Source: Haemophilus quentini
GTDB lineage: Bacteria; Pseudomonadota; Gammaproteobacteria; Enterobacterales; Pasteurellaceae
Assembly: GCA_001752465.1 (NCBI GenBank)
Contig: MDJB01000015.1
Coordinates: 1 to 36,460 of the forward strand
Length of the DNA: 36,460 bases
Reading direction: 5' to 3'
The stretch's first letter is position 1; each line of letters opens with the position of its first letter. The notes beneath the pieces were generated by a model. The model was not told the DNA's origin, did no database searches, and saw only the letters and a program-made list of their open reading frames with translations. Positions 29,179-35,929 of the stretch are shown in pieces. The translations under genes and the position numbers were made by a program.

Positions 29179-29666
29179 TGCAAACTCGCTTTATTTTACA
29201 ATGGCTCACTATTTTGAGTTTCTTTGTGGTGGCATTAGTGCTAGAACTCGCACCCTGGCCACTTGGTTTTCAGGCATTTAAGCCTGCTTGGTTAGTTCTC
29301 GTTTTACTTTACTGGGTTCTGGCTATTCCAAATAAAGTCAGTATTGGATGGGCATTTTTATTAGGTCTGGTATGGGATTTAATCCTAGGCTCTACATTGG
29401 GTATTCATGCCCTAGTCCTTTCTATGACAATTTATTTTGTGGCAAAAAACTATCTGGTACTCAGAAATTTATCGCTTTGGTTTCAAAGTCTTTTAGTGAT
29501 TGCGTTTGTGTTTATTGTCAGATTAGCTATTTTCTTAGTCGAATTCTCCCTGCATACCGCATTTTTTAACTGGCAAGAAATCTTTGGGGCTTTAGCGTCG
29601 GGAATACTATGGCCATGGGTATTTTTATTAATGCGTAAAATGCGCCGAAAAGTTAAATTACATTAA
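29178..29666 (+). CDS. mreD: Rod-shape-determining protein MreD
   Basis: MreD is the small integral membrane partner of MreC in the elongation complex. The 162-residue protein has about five to six hydrophobic segments and a basic C-terminal end (LLMRKMRRKVKLH). The typical motif GFLLGLVWDLILGSTLGIHAL-like region is seen as LLGLVWDLILGSTLGIHAL (about 61-79). Start TAATG overlaps the mreC stop, implying coupling. It is followed by a bidirectional terminator. Confidence 0.95.
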   Translation: MQTRFILQWLTILSFFVVALVLELAPWPLGFQAFKPAWLVLVLLYWVLAIPNKVSIGWAFLLGLVWDLILGSTLGIHALVLSMTIYFVAKNYLVLRNLSLWFQSLLVIAFVFIVRLAIFLVEFSLHTAFFNWQEIFGALASGILWPWVFLLMRKMRRKVKLH

Positions 29667-29693
29667 AAAAGAGAGATAAATATCTCTCTTTTT
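29666..29693. terminator. Bidirectional terminator between mreD and the DUF695/RraB gene
   Basis: The 13-bp arms AAAAAGAGAGATA / TATCTCTCTTTTT are perfect with an AA centre. It lies directly between the convergent stops of mreD (29666) and the minus-strand gene ending at 29717, and both strands have T runs. Confidence 0.85.
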
Positions 29694-29716
29694 ATGACTT
29701 GTGAATGTGCAAACAC

Positions 29717-30493
29717 CTAATTCAACTGCTTGTTCGCATCCATTAAAGAATCACATTCCCAGCCAATATACTCTCCCGCAAATTGTCCAGCCAGTTTTTC
29801 AAACCGTTCTACTTGTTCAAAAATTTCACCATTATCTAATGAAATTTCTTGCTCTAATTTCACCAAGAAATAAGGTTCATCATCTTCATTAAACTGAATA
29901 GCTTGTGCGGAATATTGTAATGTCGTGAAAGAATAATCCCCTAAACTAAGTTCATCCATGAAAGGAAACATTTTCTCTTCTTCATCAAAATGAAAACTAT
30001 GCTCCACCAGATAGGTATCACTTAAATCACGACTTTTATTTTTCAGTAAATCAAGTAACTCTTCCGTTGCATTTAATTTAATCTCTAATGGAGAAGCAAG
30101 CAAAAAGTCAAAATAAGTATCCCAACTTAAATCCTTTTGTACATTAATATCTTTAACAAAATCAATTTGTTGTAAGGTTTCTACTACAAGATTTTCATGC
30201 TCACAATAAAAATGCATTTTCGCTTGGGAATTACAAATAAAATGTCCCGCAAAAAATACATTCGGAAGTGCGGTTAATTGCGCCAGAATTTTAAATACAC
30301 GATTAATTAACTTATCGTATTCAACTTCTGAGGGCAAACCGCTTTTATCATCTGCCTTATAAGCGATAGTGAATTGCACTATTTTATCGAGCTCTTTACC
30401 GTGATATTTTTCAACATCTTCAATATTTGCGGTAAACACGGCAGGCATACCGTTCACGGTAGAACGATAATTCTGCCAATTTGCCATATCCAT
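29717..30493 (-). CDS. DUF695 plus RraB-like domain protein
   Basis: A 258-residue acidic cytoplasmic protein. The N-terminal half (about 5-130) resembles DUF695: [21 protein letters not shown] at the start and the FYCEHE region. The C-terminal part (about 165-255) resembles the RraB/DUF1260 domain, with [10 protein letters not shown] and [20 protein letters not shown]. RraB itself inhibits RNase E in E. coli, but whether this protein does so is not known. It lies 9 bp downstream of xthA. Domain assignment is by eye from motif memory. Confidence 0.7.
   Translation of the reverse strand: MDMANWQNYRSTVNGMPAVFTANIEDVEKYHGKELDKIVQFTIAYKADDKSGLPSEVEYDKLINRVFKILAQLTALPNVFFAGHFICNSQAKMHFYCEHENLVVETLQQIDFVKDINVQKDLSWDTYFDFLLASPLEIKLNATEELLDLLKNKSRDLSDTYLVEHSFHFDEEEKMFPFMDELSLGDYSFTTLQYSAQAIQFNEDDEPYFLVKLEQEISLDNGEIFEQVERFEKLAGQFAGEYIGWECDSLMDANKQLN
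30266..30274 (+). repeat. DNA uptake signal sequence
   Basis: Exact AAGTGCGGT inside the DUF695/RraB-like gene. Confidence 0.9.
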
Positions 30494-30502
30494 TTCGCTT
30501 TC

Positions 30503-31306
30503 CTATTTAAATTCAGCCCAAATCGGTGCGTGATCAGAAGGTTTTTCCATTGCTCGAATATCTAGTGCAATGCCCACATCGACACAGCGTTCAGCCAATT
30601 TTTGACTTACTAAAATATGATCAATTCGTAAACCTCGATTATCATCAAAACCTTTAGAACGGTAATCAAACCACGAGAATTTATCATTTGCTGTCGGGTT
30701 CAGTTTACGGAAACTATCTTCTAATCCGTAATCGTACAAACGTTGATACCACGCTCGTTCTTCAGGTAAGAAAGAACATTTACCTGTGCGTAACCAACGT
30801 TTACGATTTTCATCTCCGATACCAATATCTAAATCACTTGGGCTAATATTCATATCGCCCATAATTAAAATAGGATTCGATTTGTCGTGTTCTTTTTCTA
30901 AATACTGTTGAAGATCTGCATAAAATTTCTCTTTAGCTGGAAATTTTGTCTCGTGCGCACGACTTTCCCCTTGAGGGAAATAGCCATTAATTACAGTTAG
31001 CAAACCAAAATCAGTTTCGAGATTAGCCATAATAATGCGTTTTTGCGCATCTTCATTGTCTGTTGGAAAACCACGACGAACCGCTTTAGGCTCTTGTTTT
31101 GTCAATAATGCTACGCCATAGTAACCTTTCTGACCGTGATGAAATACGTGATAACCTAAGTTTTCTGTAATTTCATAAGGAAAAGCCTCGTCAGCAACTT
31201 TAATTTCTTGCAAGCCGATTACATCTGGCTGATATCTTTCAATAATAGCTTCAAGTTGATGTGGTCGAGCACGTAAACCATTTATATTAAAAGAGATAAA
31301 TTTCAT
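30503..31306 (-). CDS. xthA: Exonuclease III
   Basis: Exonuclease III is the main AP endonuclease and 3'-repair exonuclease. The 267-residue protein has all catalytic positions of the EEP fold: LQEIK with Glu34, NGYFPQGE (Tyr near 109), [13 protein letters not shown] (Asp151/Asn153 region) and SDHAP with Asp258 and His259. Length and numbering match E. coli. AGGAAC precedes the ATG by 5 bases. It lies 47 bp after the pseudouridine synthase gene. Confidence 0.97.
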   Translation of the reverse strand: MKFISFNINGLRARPHQLEAIIERYQPDVIGLQEIKVADEAFPYEITENLGYHVFHHGQKGYYGVALLTKQEPKAVRRGFPTDNEDAQKRIIMANLETDFGLLTVINGYFPQGESRAHETKFPAKEKFYADLQQYLEKEHDKSNPILIMGDMNISPSDLDIGIGDENRKRWLRTGKCSFLPEERAWYQRLYDYGLEDSFRKLNPTANDKFSWFDYRSKGFDDNRGLRIDHILVSQKLAERCVDVGIALDIRAMEKPSDHAPIWAEFK

Positions 31307-31353
31307 TTTTGTTCCTATTAAAGAGTAAAATTGTCTTTATTATACAGAGATTT

Positions 31354-32028
31354 CTATTTTGATAAAAACGGCTTTGCCAGATAAGCCTTAATTTGTGCAA
31401 ACACACTGGATTTAATCCAAAATTGACCTTGAGAGGGTAAACAAGTTACCGAAATAAAATCATTCAAATAATCAAATTCCAATTGGACAGCATGCAAATA
31501 AGTGCGGTCAATTTTTTCAGTATTTTTACCATAAAGTTCATCGCCTAAAATCGGACTACCTAAACTTTTCATCGCAACGCGTAATTGATGAGTTTTCCCC
31601 GTTTTTGGTTTTAAAATAAATAAACGTAAATTAGGCTCACAGCTTACACTTTCAAAACGCGTAATTGCGGGATTGTCTTTTGTTTGGCAAAGTTTCCATG
31701 CGCCATCTCGGGATTTCTTCATATCCCCGATAATCAAACCTTGTTTCTTTTTAGGCTTTTGGTTACTTAATGCCAGATACGTTTTATGAATTTTATGTTC
31801 AGAAAAAAGTCGTGAAAATTCAGCCGCACTTTCAGTATTCAGTGCCAAAATTAATAGACCCGACGTCACTTTATCCAAGCGATGAACCAACCATACTTGA
31901 GGTATATTCAGTTGTTTTGCAACAAGTTCTGTTAAGCCTTGTTCTTCTTGATCTTTATGAACACTAATACCTTCAGGCTTATTGATAATAATAAAATCGC
32001 TATGTTGATAAACAACCTCAATTTTCAT
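31354..32028 (-). CDS. RluA-family pseudouridine synthase
   Basis: The 224-residue protein has the RluA catalytic motif HRLDKVTSGLL, with the nucleophile Asp52, plus INKPEGISVH (16-25) and LKPKTGKTHQLRVAMKSLGSPILGDELYG. No S4 domain is present, so it is the short RluA/TruC-like form. The target RNA position cannot be told from sequence. The start overlaps the preceding gene's stop (TGATG), with AAGGAG upstream. Confidence 0.9.
   Translation of the reverse strand: MKIEVVYQHSDFIIINKPEGISVHKDQEEQGLTELVAKQLNIPQVWLVHRLDKVTSGLLILALNTESAAEFSRLFSEHKIHKTYLALSNQKPKKKQGLIIGDMKKSRDGAWKLCQTKDNPAITRFESVSCEPNLRLFILKPKTGKTHQLRVAMKSLGSPILGDELYGKNTEKIDRTYLHAVQLEFDYLNDFISVTCLPSQGQFWIKSSVFAQIKAYLAKPFLSK
31500..31508 (+). 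repeat. DNA uptake signal sequence
   Basis: Exact AAGTGCGGT inside the pseudouridine synthase gene. Confidence 0.9.
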
Positions 32029-33092
32029 CAGACTTGCTCCTTTTTGTAAATTTTATTTTTACCGAGAACAATATCTTTCACCGAGCTAAGTAATTCCTGT
32101 TGAATATGTGAAAGCTTTGGTTTTTCATTTAATTGAAATGCTAATGGGCGACAAAGCTCCATTGCTTTCACGCCTAATCTAGCAGTGATCAATCCCACAC
32201 CGATTCCTTGAGCTATACGCGCAGAAAGCTTTGCTGTTATATCTTGAGAAAGCCAATCCATTCCAATATCTTGTGCCACTTCGGTTACCCCAGCAAAAGC
32301 GATATTGACCAATACCATTCTTAACAATCGAATGCGTGAAAAATACCCAAATTCAATCCCATAAATGTCAGCAATCCTATTCATTAATCGAAGATTTCTC
32401 CACGCAATAAAAAACATATCAACTACAGCAAGTGGACTAATCGCGACAATCACAGCTGATTCAGCAGCCATTTTACTAATCAATTTTTTAGCTTGTGCAT
32501 CAAAAGTAGACAAAACATTACGACTGAATAAATGAGTAATTTCTTGCGCAGAATAAGCTTCATTTAATTGGTGTTGCCATTGAATTACCGCTGGAGAATC
32601 ATTTTCCAAACGTAGAGATTTTGCAATATCTAAGCAAAGAACTTTACTTTTTTCTGCGTTATGAACAGAAAAAACATCGCCATTTTTTACTGCACTTTCT
32701 AACCAAATCTGCTGACTTTGTTGTTGCAATTGCTCACGTTTTTTTAAACGAACTAAACGTTGCCACTCGCCAATAATCTCTTTAATCCCCAATAAAATGA
32801 CAATTAAACTAACTAAAGCAAAAGCAAGATAAATCCATTGATGTTGTTGATAGCTATCCCAAATCCACTGGATGGATTGCGCAAATGTCGCCGCACCAAA
32901 TAAAAGTGCGGTAAATTTTAATACCGTTTTTCCAAAACCTGATTTTGGTTTCAATGCCTGCTCAAGTTGAGCATCAAGTAATTCCCCTTCCAAGGGTTCA
33001 TCCAGCTTTGTTTCTACATGATGAAACTCTTGCTTAGGCTGATATTGTTCTTCCTCAACGTTGACTGCATGTTCAAAAATTTGTTTTTCCAT
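32028..33092 (-). CDS. YcjF-like membrane protein (UPF0283/DUF697)
   Basis: A 354-residue inner-membrane protein similar in plan to E. coli YcjF. It has an acidic/charged N terminus (about 1-55), two adjacent membrane segments (about 56-73 and 80-105), a soluble stretch, and a C-terminal DUF697-like region (about 210-320: AVIVAISPLAVVDMFFIAWRNLRLMNRIADIYGIEFGY). E. coli ycjF follows ycjX, a P-loop ATPase gene. No such gene is next to it here. The function is unknown. It is first in a minus-strand run with the pseudouridine synthase, xthA and DUF695 genes. Confidence 0.85.
   Translation of the reverse strand: MEKQIFEHAVNVEEEQYQPKQEFHHVETKLDEPLEGELLDAQLEQALKPKSGFGKTVLKFTALLFGAATFAQSIQWIWDSYQQHQWIYLAFALVSLIVILLGIKEIIGEWQRLVRLKKREQLQQQSQQIWLESAVKNGDVFSVHNAEKSKVLCLDIAKSLRLENDSPAVIQWQHQLNEAYSAQEITHLFSRNVLSTFDAQAKKLISKMAAESAVIVAISPLAVVDMFFIAWRNLRLMNRIADIYGIEFGYFSRIRLLRMVLVNIAFAGVTEVAQDIGMDWLSQDITAKLSARIAQGIGVGLITARLGVKAMELCRPLAFQLNEKPKLSHIQQELLSSVKDIVLGKNKIYKKEQV
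32904..32912 (+). repeat. DNA uptake signal sequence
   Basis: Exact AAGTGCGGT inside the YcjF-like gene. Confidence 0.9.
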
Positions 33093-33108
33093 TGCCTATT
33101 CCAAAAAA

Positions 33109-33132
33109 TAACCCCACTGAAAAGTGGGGTTA
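33109..33132 (-). terminator. Terminator between the YccA-like and YcjF-like genes
   Basis: The perfect 10-bp arms TAACCCCACT / AGTGGGGTTA with a 4-base loop are followed on the minus strand by TTTTTTGG. It lies 20 bp past the stop of the YccA-like gene. Confidence 0.85.
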
Positions 33133-33151
33133 CAATGTCAAAATTCAATCA

Positions 33152-33814
33152 TTATTCATCGCTTGAGAAGATAGAAAGTAATCTTAATAAACTCAAGAAT
33201 AAATTGTAGATTGAAACATAAATATTAACGGTTGCGCGAATGTAATTCGTTTCACCACCATGGATGATATTACTCGTTTCATACAAAATAGTCATTGTAG
33301 AGAACACAACAAATAATGCACTAATTGCGACTGATAATGCAGGAATTTGGAAGAAGAAACTTGCCACCATACCAAGCAATAGCACAATAAATAATGCGAA
33401 CATTGCGCTTGATAAGAATGACATATCTTTTTTCGTAGTTAACACATAGGCTGAACATGCGAAGAACACAATTGCAGTTCCTGCGAATGCAAGCATAATC
33501 AAATCTTCCATTCCACGTGCCACATACATATTTAAAATTGGCCCGATGGTGTATCCCATAAATCCTGTGAAAGCAAAGGCCGCCAAAATACCAGCAGGAC
33601 GATCAGCTAATTTATTTGTTAAGAAAAGTAAGCCATAAAAACCCACTAATAACACAATAATATTTGGATATGGCAAGTTTAGACTCATTGAAATAAACGC
33701 AACAACCGCTGAAAATGCCATTGTTAATCCCGATAAAAAATACGTGTTACGCAACACTTTATGTGTGCTGAGTAGCGATTCCTGCTGAGCATCCACAATA
33801 AGACGTGATTGCAT
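33152..33814 (-). CDS. Bax inhibitor-1/YccA family protein
   Basis: A 220-residue inner-membrane protein with seven hydrophobic segments and the family pattern: [17 protein letters not shown] in TM1, GPILNMYV after TM3, and a C-terminal [30 protein letters not shown]. coli YccA is a substrate and modulator of the FtsH protease. The role here is inferred from the family only. AAGGAG lies before the ATG, and a candidate promoter lies 37 bp upstream. Confidence 0.9.
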   Translation of the reverse strand: MQSRLIVDAQQESLLSTHKVLRNTYFLSGLTMAFSAVVAFISMSLNLPYPNIIVLLVGFYGLLFLTNKLADRPAGILAAFAFTGFMGYTIGPILNMYVARGMEDLIMLAFAGTAIVFFACSAYVLTTKKDMSFLSSAMFALFIVLLLGMVASFFFQIPALSVAISALFVVFSTMTILYETSNIIHGGETNYIRATVNIYVSIYNLFLSLLRLLSIFSSDE

Positions 33815-33850
33815 AAAAGCTCCTTGTAAAATAAGTAAAAAGTCTCCTGT

Positions 33851-33879
33851 AAAGTAAGGGGTAGAGTTAAAAAAGTCAA
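33851..33879 (-). promoter_or_regulatory. Candidate promoter of the YccA-like gene
   Basis: On the minus strand, -35 TTGACT (5 of 6) and -10 TACTTT (3 of 6) are 17 bp apart. The -10 is weak. Confidence 0.35.
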
Positions 33880-33951
33880 TGGTATTGATAGAATTAATTT
33901 CATCAAAATGAATAAATTATCATCACCTAAACTTAAATCATGAGATTTCTG

Positions 33952-33979
33952 TTTACATCAATAAAATATTCATTATACT
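33952..33979 (+). promoter_or_regulatory. Promoter of the tRNA-Ser gene
   Basis: -35 TTTACA (33952-33957) and -10 TATACT (33974-33979) are 16 bp apart and lie 15 bp before the tRNA. Both hexamers match the consensus at 5 of 6 positions. Confidence 0.7.
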
Positions 33980-33994
33980 ACGGACATCAATCAC

Positions 33995-34084
33995 GGAGGA
34001 ATGGTCGAGTGGTTGAAGGCACCGGTCTTGAAAACCGGCGAGGGTTTACGCCCTCCTAGGGTTCGAATCCCTATTCCTCCGCCA
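33995..34084 (+). tRNA. tRNA-Ser (anticodon UGA)
   Basis: The acceptor stem GGAGGAA (33995-34001) pairs with TTCCTCC (34074-34080), then discriminator G and an encoded CCA (34082-34084). The anticodon stem ACCGG/CCGG-type encloses CTTGAAA with anticodon TGA (34029-34031), which reads UCA and related serine codons. The T-loop GGTTCGAATCC is intact, and a long variable arm (GAGGGTTTACGCCCTC) is typical of class II serine tRNAs. Ninety bases in all. Confidence 0.97.
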
Positions 34085-34093
34085 TCAGAATTA

Positions 34094-34127
34094 AAAAAAT
34101 CCCTAAGTCGAAAGGCTTAGGAATTTT
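34094..34127. terminator. Terminator between tRNA-Ser and the ytfJ-like gene
   Basis: The stem CCTAAG/CTTAGG is extended, after one mismatch, by AAAAAT/ATTTTT, with an 8-base loop. T runs exist on both strands, so it can serve both the tRNA (plus) and the convergent gene (stop at 34142). Confidence 0.75.
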
Positions 34128-34141
34128 TACTTTGTATTACA

Positions 34142-34696
34142 TTATTTAATCAATCCATTCACTAGTGAAATAACAGCCTGAATATCGCTATCAGACAACT
34201 TTCCTTCTTTCACAAATTTTACTTTTCCCGTTTTATCTAACACGATAATTGCGCTATCTTTAGAATTTAATCCCCAAGCATTTTTCACCGCACTTTTATC
34301 ATCTAATACAACCTGGCTATGTGGATTTTGCTGTTTTCCTTTTTGTGCACCATTTTTTACAAACATACCTGTACCAACAATCGCATCATCTGCATTAATA
34401 ATGGTCGTTGTTTGGTATTTTGCAGGATTAAAATGAGATGCTTTTATCGCATCGATCATTGGCTGATTTTTCTCTTTTGCTGCAGTTCTACCAGCCAAAT
34501 GATGAACTACACGCACTTTACCTGCTAACCCAGCAGAACCCCAAGGTTGAAACGCAGTATCTTTTCCAGAAAGTACAATTTCACCATACTCATTCACTTT
34601 GACCGATGGTAAAGATTGGTCTAATTGCAAATTGTGCGCCCAAGTTGAACTACTAAACATTACGCCACAAACTAAGGCAAGAATTTGTTTTTTCAT
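34142..34696 (-). CDS. YtfJ family periplasmic protein
   Basis: A 184-residue protein with a clear signal peptide (1-20, cleavage after SSSTWA) and a thioredoxin-like fold: [43 protein letters not shown] and [20 protein letters not shown]. It matches E. coli YtfJ in size (184 residues). No CxxC redox pair is present, and the mature protein has no cysteine, so redox catalysis is unlikely. The function is unknown. GAGG precedes the ATG. It is divergent from the PhnA-like gene with overlapping promoters. Confidence 0.9.
   Translation of the reverse strand: MKKQILALVCGVMFSSSTWAHNLQLDQSLPSVKVNEYGEIVLSGKDTAFQPWGSAGLAGKVRVVHHLAGRTAAKEKNQPMIDAIKASHFNPAKYQTTTIINADDAIVGTGMFVKNGAQKGKQQNPHSQVVLDDKSAVKNAWGLNSKDSAIIVLDKTGKVKFVKEGKLSDSDIQAVISLVNGLIK
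34287..34295 (-). repeat. DNA uptake signal sequence
   Basis: Exact ACCGCACTT inside the ytfJ-like gene. The surrounding 20 bp (34281-34300) are identical to 25041-25060 in the ABC transporter leader. Confidence 0.9.
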
Positions 34697-34733
34697 ACAT
34701 TTTCCTCAAAAATTCATCAAAAACTTTCACGCT

Positions 34734-34762
34734 TTGGAGAAAGACATCTTTTTTGCTATACT
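34734..34762 (+). promoter_or_regulatory. Candidate promoter of the PhnA-like gene
   Basis: -35 TTGGAG (34734-34739) and -10 TATACT (34757-34762) are 17 bp apart, with a start near 34769, about 31 bases before the ATG. Confidence 0.5.
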
Positions 34763-34771
34763 CGCGCGCCT

Positions 34772-34800
34772 ATTATATGTAATCAAGAAGGAAAACCCAA
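34772..34800 (-). promoter_or_regulatory. Candidate promoter of the ytfJ-like gene
   Basis: On the minus strand, -35 TTGGGT (34800-34795) and a perfect -10 TATAAT (34777-34772) are 17 bp apart, with a start near 34765. The -35 covers the first base of the PhnA-like start codon and the bases just before it, and transcription runs through the opposing promoter. Confidence 0.5.
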
Positions 34801-35126
34801 TGGATCAAATGCCTAATTGCCCAAAATGTCAAAGTGAATACGTTTACCACGATTCAATTAATTTTGTTTGCCCTGATTGCGGTAATGAATGGGATAATAA
34901 TGAAATTCAAGAATCCGATGAAGATCAACTCATCGTAAAAGACAGCAATGGGAATTTGCTTGTAGATGGCGATGATGTACTTTTGATTAAAGATTTAAAA
35001 TTAAAAGGTTCATCAGAAGTATTGAAAAAAGGTAAAAAATTCAAAAACATCCGCTTAGTAAATGGCGATCATAACGTCGATTGCGGCAAAATCATGTTGA
35101 AATCTGAGTTTTTGAAAAAAGCTTAA
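34800..35126 (+). CDS. PhnA/YjdM family zinc-ribbon protein
   Basis: A 108-residue protein with an N-terminal zinc ribbon (Cys7, Cys10, Cys24, Cys27: CPKC and CPDC) and the PhnA C-terminal domain with [27 protein letters not shown] and [16 protein letters not shown]. coli YjdM, once named PhnA, is of similar size. Despite the old name it is not shown to act on phosphonates, and its role is unknown. The start is ATG at 34800 with AAGAAGG upstream. No terminator is seen before the IS remnant at 35150. Confidence 0.9.
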   Translation: MDQMPNCPKCQSEYVYHDSINFVCPDCGNEWDNNEIQESDEDQLIVKDSNGNLLVDGDDVLLIKDLKLKGSSEVLKKGKKFKNIRLVNGDHNVDCGKIMLKSEFLKKA

Positions 35127-35134
35127 TCAAACAA

Positions 35135-35143
35135 AAATGCGGT
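35135..35143 (+). repeat. Degenerate uptake signal
   Basis: AAATGCGGT, one mismatch from the USS, directly before the IS remnant. Confidence 0.4.
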
Positions 35144-35175
35144 CTAAATTGATCTGCCCCAAGAAAGTTAGACTG

Positions 35176-35490
35176 TTATTTAAAGAATTGTTTTCGATAT
35201 TATATTAGACTCAGTCCTTTTAATTTTAGTTGACGTCGATGATTATAGTAATCCAAATAATCCTTGGCGGCATCAACTATCTCTTCTCTACTGTAAATTC
35301 CAAGCCATAAAAACATTCTGTTTTTAATCGCCCAAAGAAACTTTCCATCGCGGCATTGTCCAAGAAGCAACTCCCTTTTCTCGACCTACTTTTGAATGAT
35401 GCCATGTTCAGCCAAGATTCGACGATAAATCGCCATTTAATACTGCCAGCCTTGAGCTGAATGTAAAATGACACCACAAGCTTTGTTTAA
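35176..35490 (-). pseudogene. C-terminal remnant of IS3-family transposase orfB
   Basis: Pieces in different minus-strand frames join into the end of a DDE integrase core: HSAQGWQY, then RILAEHGIIQ, then SRKGSCFLDNAAMESFFGRLKTE (frame shifted), then EEIVDAAKDYLDYYNHRRQLKLKGLS and, after an in-frame stop, YRKQFFK. At least two frameshifts and two stop codons break it. The second catalytic Asp of the usual HSDQG is Ala here. The Glu-bearing helix AMESFFGRLKTE survives. Confidence 0.85.
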
Positions 35491-35659
35491 TTCTTTGGCG
35501 TTTGGATAATTTCCGTTGTTCGATTTCGTCCTAAAATCAGAGTATTCTCACCCCCTTTAAATAAGCTATCTTCGCTTCCAGCTGTAAAATTATCAAACAT
35601 AAGCAGTCTTCTTCCGTTTTAGAAGAAGGTATTTTGGCATATTTATTTCATAGATGGTC

Positions 35660-35840
35660 GTCCTAATAGGTTACAAGGAATCAGCCTATTTATGCCATTT
35701 TTTCAATGCATTTCAACTAGGTTCTAACTGATGTGTCTGAGGGAATATTATAAAAACTAGCCGCTTCTCTGATACTCATTTTTCAATTCAGAATAGATTG
35801 GAGAACCTGTAATTTAAATTCGATTGTGTAGTGTTTATAC
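35660..35840 (-). pseudogene. N-terminal remnant of IS3-family orfA (helix-turn-helix)
   Basis: The minus-strand frame reads YKHYTIEFKLQVLQSILN-stop-KMSIREAASFYNIPSDTSVRT-stop-LKCIEK, the expected HTH start of an IS150-like OrfA. Two stops lie in that frame, one of them TAG where the family has Trp (TGG). No start codon or ribosome site is intact. Confidence 0.75.
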
Positions 35841-35929
35841 CTATAATAAAATCTGTACCTCAATTGTTGGTTTGTTTAATCCAACTCTTGGGGTGCAGAT
35901 AATTTCTTATCTCTTAACTTAAGTTGATA

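Larger units (their letters stand above)
35147..35904 (-). mobile_element. Decayed, internally deleted IS3-family (IS150-like) element
   Basis: The terminal inverted repeats are recognisable: GATCTG-CCCCAAGAAAGTTAGAC at 35151-35174 against ATCTGCACCCCAAGAGTTGG read inward from 35900. AATT flanks both ends (35147-35150, 35901-35904) and may be the target-site duplication. Remnants of orfA and of the orfB C terminus lie on the minus strand in the right order, but only about 750 bp remain, against roughly 1.2-1.4 kb for intact members. The N-terminal two-thirds of orfB is largely missing, so the element cannot move on its own. Confidence 0.8.

Noticed and set aside
34599-34799. Longer reading of the PhnA-like gene starting inside the ytfJ-like gene
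   Set aside because: The added residues run antisense to the signal peptide of the ytfJ-like gene and have no family similarity. The ATG at 34800 has AAGAAGG and starts exactly at the zinc ribbon.
35277-35477. Small intact-looking gene in the IS region
   Set aside because: It is one frame of the broken orfB remnant, containing LDNAAMESFFGRLKTE. Its start half is out-of-frame sequence.
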